Positions 13,201 to 23,646 of a stretch of DNA of 64,000 nucleotides are shown in pieces. A program made the position numbers and the translations under genes. The notes beneath the pieces were generated by a model. The model made no database searches. It was given only the letters and a program-made list of their open reading frames with translations, and was not told the DNA's origin. How positions within the stretch are numbered: the first letter of the stretch is position 1; each line of letters begins with the position of its first letter. Source of the stretch: Triglochin maritima (Eukaryota; Streptophyta; Magnoliopsida; Alismatales; Juncaginaceae); assembly GCA_963682175.1 (NCBI GenBank), contig OY821771.1:6757001-6821000 (forward strand), read 5' to 3'.

Positions 13201-16200
13201 GCTCCAATCTCCATGACCCAAGACAAGGGATTCCACATGAACCCCAAAAACTTGAGGATCTTGCTCTCCTTCTTCTCTTCCAACTTGTTGGGTCCGAAGA
13301 TCTGGAGCCGTTGCTCTCCCTCCTCGGTGGAGAGTCCTTGTTTTGTGCATTTTAGCTGCTCGAACACTTCCTCTACAGGAATACGTTCCTGGCATGACAC
13401 ACAACACAAACACAACCAAGAGTTTTAGTAGAAAATCTTGGAAACAAGTTATCTACCTGAATAAGCAGTTGTCTGCACAATATGTCATTCTGGCTGACCA
13501 TGATGTTAGATTGCAACACGTAAATTTGGTTCAGAACCAAGCTGAAAAACTGTTCTAAATTAACTTTGCGTTGTAAAGTATTCTAAAAAAAATGTGTTAT
13601 AAAGTTTTTAAGAAAAAATTAAGACAGGCGATCTTTGTTGAGATCCAATTTCAAACCCACCCTCCTTCTTTTGGTGTCAGTAATAAAGATATTCAAATCT
13701 TTATGGCTCCAGTTGGGGGACGTAAACCATGACACTAAATTAAGTCGACATCTCAGCCTTCATTCTCTACGGGTCTGAAACTAAATATGTTGGAATCAAA
13801 AACTAGCAACCAACACAACACGAGTAACATAAATTTTGTGTTTCGGTTGATCTATTCAAAATGTACAGGTTTTATATAAATTTTCAAAAGTTAGGAAAAA
13901 ACATGTTTTTTTCTGATTTAGTTCAATATATATTTAATTCCTCCCCTCACTAACTTGTATGAAAACTATATATATTAGAGATATGAAATTCACTTTGGCA
14001 TCAGGGCCGGAACATGTTATTCAATTTAAATGAGGCTCTCAAGTCTCAGATTACACATTTCCTTGTTATTTTAGTTTTTACATTTACATATGATGACCTA
14101 AAAAGGATAATAGTATTTTTTTCGTAATTAGACGTCACATTCAGTTATCAAACATTTTTTTCCTAATGATAGATGTGCCTTGAAATTTCAAACATCTAAG
14201 CAAAGACTATAAACATTGTGGGCCACGATGAGGACTCTTCGGGCGTTATTCAACGATTTCTAGACTTTACACTATAAGCTTGTCTTCTTTTGTTTGTGCG
14301 GTGCGAAGACTCCAAACAAAAGATGTGGACCGCACAGAGCGAAGTGGGAAAGAGTCAGACAGCACCAACTAAAGCAGAGAGCCAGAGAGTGTGAAGCACA
14401 TGTACGGAAGTTGCGTGGAAACAAGGTACTACGGAATGTTACAAGTGGAACCCACGTGAGACTTTACTTCACCTCTCCAAAATAAGAAACGCTGGCCCAC
14501 AATAAGGATATGAGTGGTGTTTTTAAAAAAATTATTTTTATTTAATCCTAACATGTAAGTCATAATATTTTTGTATTCTATCCCCGGTCTTAAGACTAAT
14601 CTAAGAAAATTGTTAAGAATCCAAAGGTGTCCTAAACTTGTTTAGCAGCTTAGATATAACAGCTCAGTACTTTTGAGTCGAAATAATCAAGTAACAAATC
14701 TAAACCCACTTGGTATCACCCATTCTAAAAGTGTAGCACTTGATGACCAATTGTTTGGAGGCGGTACAGTGAATTGATGCAACTTCGTTACCGAAAAAAA
14801 AGAAATTTGACCGAACTTAGTGATATAAATAATCGAAGGTTTTCAAAGGAGTGAAGACCTAGATACCGTGTCACTTCCTCCAACAAATACCCTTTATTAG
14901 AGTTACTATTATCAATTGAGACGCTTTTTTACTCGATAAGTACGGATCCGGGAGAGTTATATGAACATGCGCCCATGTGCCTCCCCGTGTCCAAAACGCT
15001 GCCTTCATTATTAACTACAAAATAAAGATATAAAAAACTGTTTGAAATTGTAAACGACTCCGCTCCTTAACATGAGATCATCTTCGTATGATATTCAGTA
15101 AATAGATTCTGTTATATATTCACTCTTCTGTTATATATTGCCAGAACATTGCAAAAGCCCCCAAAAAAAAACCAAGTCAAAAACTCGCTAACTTCTTAAT
15201 GTTCAATTGACTGGTCTAATTACATGTTATCACGTGTAGCTACAGGTTAAGAGGCAAATATACTAGAGATATGACTTCATCTACTAATGCTAGTTTCATT
15301 GTTTCATTGATTATAAGTATTATTTTGCCAAAATTGATTGCATGTGAAAAAGTATCTTAGAGATCATATTATTTTAGTACAAGATACTATCACTCTTTGG
15401 ACTTTTTCCATCGTCCACGTGATGGAGTGTATATTTGAAGTAACTTGAGCATGACAGTGAGATCCTAACTTAAAGATATCGTGAGAAACTGAAAATCACC
15501 GCTAGGATTTTCACGGCTATGTTTGTGCCGAATGTCCCGAATTCACTTTCCCGGAAAGAAATACACAAAATAGGAAACAGCGTAATATCAAAATATTCTG
15601 TGTTGACTCAATACGACTAGCCATTTGAAAATCTCACGAGATTTTTTCCAACTTTATTTTCCATTAAAAAAGAGAAACCACATTTTCTAAAAAAAGAAAT
15701 AAATAATCCGTCATTTATTTTGATCGCACTCGTTCTCCATAATTATTTAAATATTATCTACTAGCTAAGGTATTGTTGGATGCAGATTCGAACGAAAAAT
15801 ATCCCTTAGAGCAACTTTTTTGCAGCAGAACATTAGAACGTATGATGTGTATTCCAACTGGTTAAAACACAAACCAAGTGAAGGGGGCTCACAAGTTAAC
15901 ATACCAACTATCAAAAATAACTTCAATTGCACCGGATGTTTTTTTTCTATATAAAACTTAATAGCTAGCATTAGAACTTGGAACTTGGAAGTTAAAGCAA
16001 AAATATGAAATAGAAAGTCCTTACTTACTCCTACTTAAGGTTTTCCGAACTGAACCGGTTCAAGTTAAAGCAAAAATATGAAATAGAAAGTCCTTAAGTA
16101 CTCCTACTTAAGGTTTTCCGAACTGAACTGGTCGAACCGATAAACTTTTGGTTTTGGTTCGATCTAATCGAACCACGGTCCAATCACAGTCGGACGGTGG

Positions 16201-17764
16201 ATGACGTTAACATTTTTAAACCTAAAGTTGGACCAGACCTGATAAAAATTAACGGTCAGATATGATTGAACCGATTTTTGTAAATATTAATTAGAGATTT
16301 GAACCGTCCATTGGTTTAGCTGAACCAACCGCTGGATCATCGGTTCCCGGTCCAACCGGGTTGAACCGTCCGGTCAGGTCCGGTCCGATTTTTAAAACTT
16401 TGCTTCTACCTTGTGGTTTGAATAAGGTACAATTTATTTTCCAAAAGAGAAATGATCAACCAAAAATAACTATAAGATACGGCCAGATTTTTTTTTGTTA
16501 AAAGTACTCTCGGGTACACCTCCGTAAAACCTTCATTTTAGTCAAATAAGATCCCAAATTCCTCCACAATTTTCTCTCATATACACGATACACCTCCGTA
16601 AAACCTTCATTTCAGTCAAATAAGATCCTAAATTCCTCCACAATTTTCTCTCAGATACACCTCCGTAAAACCTTCATTTTAGTCAAATAAGATCCTAAAT
16701 TCCTCCACAATTTCTCGACGGAAATATATAAAACAAGATCAAAACATTGTACAATTTTTTTCCAAAAAATAAATAAAATAGGGGCAAATTTTATTTTTTT
16801 GAAAAGTACTCTCACGTACTTCTCGGTGAAACCTTAATTTTGCTCGAAAAAAAACCTAGATCTCACCACAATTTTCTCAAACAAGAATAAAAAACATAAA
16901 CCAACACAAAAAGGTATTTCTCGTCCAACAGATCAAAAATTGGACCAACAAAACAGCGAAACTCACCACAACTTCCTCCCTACCACCTCTACCTGGAACT
17001 GATTCCGCGACCAAACTCTCATCCTCACCTTTCGTCGAAAAAAAAAGAAATTAAATATAACATCTTATTAAAACATAAAAAATAGAAAAATCACCTACCA
17101 AAACATTTCATGTAGATCACCAGCACAAAAGATATTTTCCGGGCAAAAAACACAAGTTCGACCCACAAAATTAACCTAATTCATCTAGAACTCTGTCCCA
17201 CAACCACTCAGACCACTTCTATTCCGACGTGATTCCGCGACCAAATCCCACCATATCTCAACAAACAAAAAAACATCAACAAAAAAAAATTCAGGTAATT
17301 CACCGACAAAAAAATAATTCTATCCAGTTCGACTGATACTAATTCAGAAAATCCTTCTCGACGCGATTACGTGAATAAATTTCCATTTCCACCATTTCTC
17401 AAAAAAAAATCAAAACATCAACCACAAAAATCACCTCATAAAACACTTTCAGGTAGTTTACCAACACACACCAAAAAAAACTATCAAGTTCGACTGTTAG
17501 TAATTCACAAAATCCTTCTCGACACAAAAACAAAATATTTTCCATCACCACCATCTCTCCGAATTACAAAACATCAAAACAAAAAAAAAACCTCGTAAAG
17601 ATATTTTCAGGTTGACACAAAAGATATTTTCAATCATACAATAATAATAATAATAATAATAAACCCTAAAAAAATGCAATCACACGATCAAATCGGAAAC
17701 GCGAAAATCGTACCAGATCGACGGTCTCATTCTTGATCCCCTCGAGGTCGAGGGCCTTCGCCAT
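7254..17764 (-). CDS. Plasma-membrane H+-ATPase (P3A-type proton pump)
   Basis: Pumps H+ out of the cell using ATP and energises plasma-membrane transport. Fifteen exons (5' to 3'): 17764-17714, 13388-13032, 12389-11628, 11550-11425, 11138-11034, 10945-10801, 10565-10401, 10065-9827, 9493-9461, 9373-9292, 9153-8993, 8502-8329, 8143-7961, 7740-7559, 7350-7254; 2862 nt, 953 aa. Visible motifs: TGES in the actuator domain, phosphorylated Asp332 in [48 protein letters not shown], and the TM6 proton-site Asp in AILNDG (Asp688). The C-terminal autoinhibitory domain starts near 862 and ends in YTV, the 14-3-3-binding tail with penultimate Thr952. Intron 13 uses a GC donor. Intron 1 is 4.3 kb. In regulatory region I, the Thr885 site sits in RTRHGL where RTLHGL is usual. 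The pump is complete and should be functional; subgroup not assigned. Confidence 0.97.
7741..7960 (-). other. GC-AG intron (intron 13 of the H+-ATPase)
   Basis: The exon ends AAC AAG and the intron begins GCAAGA; no GT is present at the family-conserved junction (NNK joined to [10 protein letters not shown]). The acceptor is a normal CAG. AAG/GCAAG matches the strong consensus of plant GC-AG introns, and both neighbouring exons stay in frame only with this junction. Confidence 0.85.
15991..16136. repeat. Two-copy tandem duplication, 73-bp period
   Basis: The segment starting GTTAAAGCAAAAATATGAAA and ending in TTTTCCGAACTGAAC occurs at 15991 and again at 16064 with few differences (CTTACT versus TAAGTA). 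The second copy leads into a GAACC/GGTTC-rich quasi-palindromic stretch up to about 16400. Confidence 0.75.
16513..16722. repeat. Three-copy tandem repeat, 65-75-bp period
   Basis: TACACCTCCGTAAAACCTTC recurs at about 16515, 16590 and 16657, each followed by CAAATAAGATC and TTCCTCCACAATTT. It lies in intron 1 of the H+-ATPase. Confidence 0.75.
16980..17600. repeat. Degenerate tandem array next to the H+-ATPase exon 1 donor
   Basis: Blocks such as CGACGTGATTCCGCGACCAAA, TCCTTCTCGAC, CAAAACATCAACCACAAA and TTTCAGGTAGTTTACC recur about four times at 150-230-bp spacing, with long A-runs between (T-runs on the sense strand). An AAT microsatellite follows at about 17640-17662. Confidence 0.5.
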
Positions 17765-17894
17765 TATCGCGGCGACCTTCCGAGCCCTAAACGGACGGCG
17801 ACCTTAACCAAGGCTTGGGTGTTTTGTCTTCTTCTTTTTGGTGGGGAGACGAAGAATAGGGGCGAGCGATTCCACCACTCCTGACGGGTGGGGG

Positions 17895-17902
17895 TTTATA
17901 TA
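17895..17902 (-). promoter_or_regulatory. TATA box of the H+-ATPase
   Basis: The minus strand reads TATATAAA about 130 bp upstream of the ATG at 17764, in a GC-rich flank. This predicts a leader of roughly 100 nt. Confidence 0.65.
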
Positions 17903-18106
17903 CCCTGCAGTAGGTGGGGCCCGCGGGTTCTAAAGGTGACGCGTGGCGGATGGGGATTGGATGCGGTGGAACGCCCTAGGCGGGAGGTCTTTGTTTTTTT
18001 GGTTTAGTCTTCCGTTGGTTTGTTTAGTGAAAATGATTAGTTTTCAGAACGCACCCTCAAACTTAATTTAAGTAATCCGAACGGACCCTGAGTGTAATAG
18101 CATGCG

Positions 18107-18345
18107 TAAATAGGGCTGAACTTCGGTCCGGACTGGTCAGATTCAGTCCGGATTGAACCCGGACCGAATTTTTGTGGGAGTTTTTGAGTTTTGGACCGAG
18201 TTCGGATTAGACTGGGTTGAAATCCGAATCCATCCCGAGGTCCAGACCGAAACCCGGACCAGTTGGTTTCGGTCTGGACTGAAACTCAGACCGGTTGGTT
18301 TCGATTCGGACTGAACTCGGACCGAAAATTGCTCTCCCTGGTACG
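18107..18345 (+). repeat. GGTCCGG-rich promoter-proximal repeat, copy 1
   Basis: About 240 bp made of iterated GGTCCGGA, CGGACCGAA and GGACCGAGTTCGG words, ending TTGCTCTCC. It is clearly homologous to 56485-56735 read on the minus strand: both share GAACCCGGACC, TTTGGACCGAG, GAAACCCGGACC and GGTTGGTTTCGAT in that order. It lies about 200 bp upstream of the H+-ATPase TATA box. Confidence 0.65.
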
Positions 18346-19365
18346 TAATATGACAAACCCTGAATATTGATATAATCGGCTATAAATTTCTTTATTCGCA
18401 AATTGTGTCTTCGCACTTTACATTTGCCTATTCCAATATAAATGATCATAACAGTTGTCTGGCATAATAAATTATAACAGTTGTTTACAAGAAAACAATT
18501 GTGTCTTCTGGCGTGTTTTGTGATGTTAGGATGACCAACCAATGTCAAACCTTGAGGTGAACATTTCGATTGAGATCCCAAGATTATGCTCAAATTGTCC
18601 CAATAAGCCCTCGGAAATTTCTCGCATTCAAATATATTATATATCTGACGTTTCATGCACACTATTTTTTTTTTTTTTGCCACATAAGCTGGAAAATACC
18701 CATATATTTATTCCAACACAAAAAAGAGTGTGCAAATCATGGCCTGACAAAAGAACCCCACAAATGATCACAAAAAGGATTCACATAAACGATAAGTTGG
18801 TTGTTCCAACTTCCAAATATGAATTTTATAAGTACGGATTCGACTTGGAAAATCGGACTAACTAGGGTCTGGTTCGGTCCATGAAATTAAGAAATTTCAA
18901 GTCCCATTCACACTTAAGGAAATTTAGTTGTTCCTGTTTTTCATTAAACTAGTGAAGTGGTAGGGTAGTGTTTTGGTGACAATATTGAATTCTTATGATT
19001 TTTATTGCGTTGTTGATTTTCTAATATCACGATTGATAATGATGGTTTTCCAACTTGTATTGCTTATGTTTACAACGATTATATATTATATAATAAATAA
19101 GTTATTCTGAGTCTCACTGCTTTGGAAACCTTCTAAAATATCTTTAGTCGCATTTAAAGCACACCACAAACTTTAATATCAAAAAACAATGAAAAGAGAA
19201 GCTCTTATTTCGTCCACAAATCTACCCAAACAAACACGTATTAACTATCTGTCATATTCAAACATTTTGACCACATTTAGTCTTCAATTGGAATTTTTGT
19301 TCCTCGAAAATGAGCAAGTTCAATGTCTTTATTAGTTTCAATTAAACATATTCAGCAACTCTTCA
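18346..19365. other. Intergenic, nothing recognised
   Basis: AT-rich sequence. Short open frames at 18207-18683 (minus) and 18542-18865 (plus) have no recognisable domain and overlap the low-complexity repeat, so they are not called. Confidence 0.5.
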
Positions 19366-19374
19366 ATTTTTTAT

Positions 19375-19712
19375 GTGTTAATTGATTAGATGTCCTTACA
19401 AAACACTATAATTCTCAAAAACCACCACTCTACAACTATTTATTATATGTCATCGAAAAATCAACATTATGTATCAAATGTCATTAAATTTTGTGTAATT
19501 TTCGAACGTGTCACTCATTTGACGGATTCCGTAGTTGACCCAATCTTTTCCTTCAATGACGTCATCAACGGAATAAAAAATAATAATTGTAAAATTTACA
19601 AATCTCACCTTCTATTAACTACTAATTATTTTTCAAACTTCTCTTTCTTCATTCTCTTTCTTTGATCTCTCTTCTTTCTCTCTCTCTCCACTCTTTCACA
19701 CACTCTCTCTCA

Positions 19713-19746
<34 letters not shown>

Positions 19747-20367
19747 ATTTCTCCCTCTCCACTCTCTCTTCACTCTCGTACACTTCTATCATTCCCTTAT
19801 CTTTCTCTCATCCTTCTCTCTCTCTCTCTCTCTAGATAGAGGGGATGAAAGAGAGTGGAGAGGGAAACGAGAGAGAGAGAGCGCAGAGGGAGAAAGGAGA
19901 GATATCAAAGAAAGAGAAGGGAGAAAGAGAAGTTTGAAAAAAATTGGTTAATTACAGTTTACCCCCCCCCCCTCCCCCCCACAACTATGTCTTGATATTA
20001 CTTTACATCCTTGAACTTTCGTTTTGTAACACTTTGTCCCCCTGAACTTTTATTTTGTAACATGTTGCCCTAAAGTTGAATCAAGGTATAGTTCATGGGG
20101 CAAATTTTAATTAACCTGAAAAAGAATTAGTAGATTATCCAAGGTGGGATTTGTAAATTTTACAATTAAAATTTAATTTTTTTCTGTTGATGACGTCATC
20201 AACGAAATCTGTCAAAGTCCAAAGGAGTGACACGTACGAAAATTACCCAAAATTTAATGGAATTTGGTACATAATGTTGATTTTTCGATAACATATAAAC
20301 AAATATGGGTAGAGTAGTGATTTTTGGGAATTATAGTGTTTTGTAATGACTTCCAAGCAATTAACCC
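19375..20367. mobile_element. Non-autonomous Mutator-like element (long-TIR MITE)
   Basis: The element is 993 bp with terminal inverted repeats of about 230 bp: left end GTGTTAATTG, right end (reverse complement) GGGTTAATTG. The arms share ACAAAACACTATAATTC, ATCGAAAAATCAACATTATG and GATGACGTCATCAAC. An exact 9-bp target duplication ATTTTTTAT flanks it (19366-19374 and 20368-20376), the usual MULE length. The centre contains CT and GA dinucleotide runs that also fold back on each other. No transposase is encoded. A second element is inserted in the right arm. Confidence 0.88.
19944..20116. mobile_element. 173-bp MITE nested inside the larger MULE-MITE
   Basis: The left end reads GGTTAATTACAGTTTACCCC and the right end, reverse-complemented, GGTTAATTAAAATTTGCCCC. 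The flanks are TGAAAAAAA (19935-19943) and TGAAAAAGA (20117-20125), a 9-bp duplication with one mismatch. Removing it restores the right arm to match the left arm of the host element, which confirms the insertion order. Confidence 0.75.
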
Positions 20368-21615
20368 ATTTTTTATTATTTGGTTTTTTAAAGAACGTAG
20401 GATTGCGACTCAAAAACAATAATAGCATTTGGAAATCTGAAATTCTTCTTAAAGTTGGAAATTTCATACGGGTAGCCATCAATAAGTTCCTATCATGACC
20501 TTGCGAAGTGATGATCGACTGGTAACAATACTTGGTTCTCTGTATAATAAGTTGGAACTATTTGTAAGACCTTTAAACCTTGAATATTGGTCACTAACAC
20601 GACCTATTCTTAATTAGTACTTATGCTTCATGGTTATAAAATCCAATTCTCTGATATTCAATTCACGAAGAATCTCTTACATCTCAAGAACATCAAGATG
20701 TAATGAAGCATTTTCGGGTGGACCTCAAGAAATGAGACCTCTGTTGTTGACACAAATTGATAAATCATTATTAAGGGTGCACTTGGGTGTGATTGTTTTA
20801 CAAAGGTAGTACAACGAAGGTGGAGAAATCACACGTCCAAAATGATTTCTGGGTCATTAGTATGTAGGAAAACTTTTAAAAAGAAACCAGAACGTCATTA
20901 GGAGTTTCATGACTTGAATTTATGTACCTAAAGTGATTTTTGATATGTTAACTCTATGATTAAAGAAATAAAAGACTAGAGTTTAGAAGTTTCTCCCACT
21001 TATTTTTGTGCAATTGGAACTTTGATCCCTCAACAAATCATACAACTATAATAGACAAAATTCTTGAATTCTATTTCAAAATAAAACACAGATGAGATGT
21101 CATTATGATTTTACCTTTACGCACATAAGTTTTGACCAGAAGAGCTCTTCCGCAACACAACATGATATCTTGTATACTTCTACTCTCCAAGTTTTTTCCT
21201 TCGACTTTCTCGGAAGGATTTTTCTCGTGACTTACGTGTGTTTTTTTTTTTGAAAGTTGACTTGGACCAACAGTAACAATGACGGGACGATCTAGTCACA
21301 AGTTTTCTCTTTTTTCTCTTTCTTTCAATTCAATTTTCTCTATTCCACGTTAGTTTTATCTTTCCTCAGTTTATTTTCTTCTTTTTCCTACACTATTCAC
21401 ATTTTAACCACAACCCACCACAACATATATCTCTCAAACACATCATTTCCGTGTCCATTTTTGAAAAAATTTAAAAAAAAATAAAATTTTAAAAAAATCA
21501 AAACAATTATAAAACATATTTTCCACACACAAAAAATTAAAAAGATTCAAACAAAATTTTAAAAAATCAAAACAAAAAAATGATTTAAAATTCGTGCTTT
21601 GGGTTGACCGACCCA

Positions 21616-21645
21616 GGTCGTCTCCCCGGTTAGGAGGGGACGACC
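21616..21645. other. GC-rich hairpin in AT-rich DNA
   Basis: GGTCGTC pairs with GACGACC and the adjacent CCC with GGG across one bulged T, giving a stem of about 10 bp around GGTTAGGAG. It stands out against the surrounding A/T runs and may be a remnant of a transposon end. Confidence 0.35.
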
Positions 21646-22925
21646 CGACCACTGGGGGCGCACGACCCCATTAAAGATGCCCTGATCAATTATTAATTAG
21701 ATTATGATGTGCTTGTAAAAAAAATGGAAACGTAGATAGCAAATTTGACTTTTCCTCACTATGCACACAAAAAGCTTTCAAAAGTCGTAGACTTTTTTCC
21801 TGACCGTGCGCTATATTCTGTGCTATTTATTTCACACCTTACTTCTTTTTTTAAAATGTTAGTAGGTCAAAGCACAACGAATAGTTTTTTGAATTAAGAA
21901 AAAAAAACAAAAACAATAAGACTGGTGAAATGATTCGTTCCGGATAGAACAAAGCAACATAAGTACGAAGAATTTAGGTCAAGAGTTTGAAATTCGTAGA
22001 GGTAATTCAGGAATGTCGAAAATTAAAGAGAGAGAAAAACCCTTTAAGAATCAGGAATTCAGGATGCTAAAGGATCTTTAAAGGCAACAAGAAATTACAA
22101 AGTTCAAGAGGCACCGAACCGACCAATCGATCATGGAGAATGTGAGTTCACATTCCAATAATCAACAATAACAACTCATGGTTGGTGGTTTAATGTGAAT
22201 GACGATGGGCCGTTAAGAACTTTTGATACACATTTTACATAGGTTTATCTTCACATTCATACCCTCGTAGTTGTAGACTTGTAGCTAGTAATTTAGATAA
22301 CTAACACTTTTCATTCTATTCTCTTACGGAGCCTTACAGAATGTTGTCACTTTCATTTTTCAGAATGTTAAGGTTACTTTGGCGATATTCTGTTACAACT
22401 TTGCCTTACATTTCTTCATCTCTTTGGAACCACATATGGCTCTAACGTTCATTTACTTATTCGTTGATAAATTTGTAGTTTGTCATTGTCAATTATATTT
22501 TGGAATAATGATCTTTTTTTCTCTAATTGGAGAAACATGTACAAATACAACGTAGAAAGAAAAATTATTCAAGTTGAAACCCAATTTATACGGATCACCA
22601 TGCAAATACGCATTTTTACGAGAGCAAGAGATTATCTGGATATGTTCATGATATGTAATCAGTAGATAAGCAGCCCGTGTTATAATTTATTAACTGTCTT
22701 TACATAAGCAGCTGATCTAGAATTCTAGATCCACAATAATTCATCCATACAATTTGAAAATGGGAGATGATTAGATTATTTGATAAGCACCTTGAGTATT
22801 CCAATAAGTGATACACCTAGAAGGCAACATATAACAAGGAATTGAGAAGTAGAATGTGATCAGGAACCCTGGTTGTTGAGGATTTGAGTGGGATAAAAAA
22901 AACTTTCTAACTCACACGAATCTGA

Positions 22926-23190
22926 ATTTGCTCCATCACTCTCATCCCTTAAACTCACACAAAACCGAGTACGCTCCGTCAACCATGAGCCCCGTCTCAG
23001 AATACCTCCTCAGTTCCGCATTCCATCCCCAGACTCGCATAAAATCGTCTATCCCTCGATACCTCCTAAATCCTCAGTTCCACATCCCATCCCGAGACTC
23101 ACGACTGTGCCCGCTTCATCACCCATGACCCCCCCTTATCACACAACACCTCCTAAGTTCCACATCCCATCCCCAGGCTCACCCATGACA
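22926..23190. repeat. C-rich degenerate minisatellite
   Basis: CCTCCTCAGTTCCGCATTCC, AATCCTCAGTTCCACATCCC and CCTCCTAAGTTCCACATCCC recur, each followed by ATCCC(C/G)AGACTC-like words. About three to four diverged copies of a 60-80-bp unit. Confidence 0.6.
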
Positions 23191-23646
23191 ACTAGGATGA
23201 CTTTAAACATAGGTTATTACTCAGATAAGACTTCAAAAAACATAACAAATTTAAAAACCACATCTAACCAAGTTTATAGATCCTTAACCTATGAAGACGT
23301 AGTACATTTTCCGGGCTCTGAAGTATAAATGCATTTGACAACCTAGCACAGTTATTTTCTTCCATAAGAGCTAACCTAACTATTTAATACCAATTGCTAA
23401 AACAGAGAAAACCAAACTGCCATATACTTTCTTCTGAAGCCCCATAAAATTACATCATATGTCAACCCCTTATTACAACATACCAATGTCAAATTAAGCA
23501 AAGAAAGAATAATTACTTGCAGTGAAGAACTCGCAGACCGTTAGTTTCACCAACGCTTAGGCAATAGATATCATACTCTTCCCATGCTTAAATATCTATG
23601 TCTGCTGGGCTATATCAACATCTTATTAATCACAATTGTGTAGTCT

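Larger units (their letters stand above)
13389..17713 (-). other. 4.3-kb first intron of the H+-ATPase
   Basis: Mostly AT-rich sequence without coding potential. It holds a 73-bp direct duplication (about 15991-16136), GAACCGGTTC-type degenerate repeats (16040-16400), three copies of a 65-75-bp unit (16513-16722) and a longer degenerate array (about 16980-17600). Short open frames such as 14294-14485 show no domain. Confidence 0.6.
20377..23646. other. Intergenic and 3' flank of VTE2
   Basis: No coding region is supported. It contains a short GC-rich hairpin (21616-21645) and a C-rich minisatellite (about 22926-23190). The part next to 23646 should include the VTE2 3' UTR. Small open frames such as 21443-21652 have low-complexity Phe/Lys composition. 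Confidence 0.5.
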
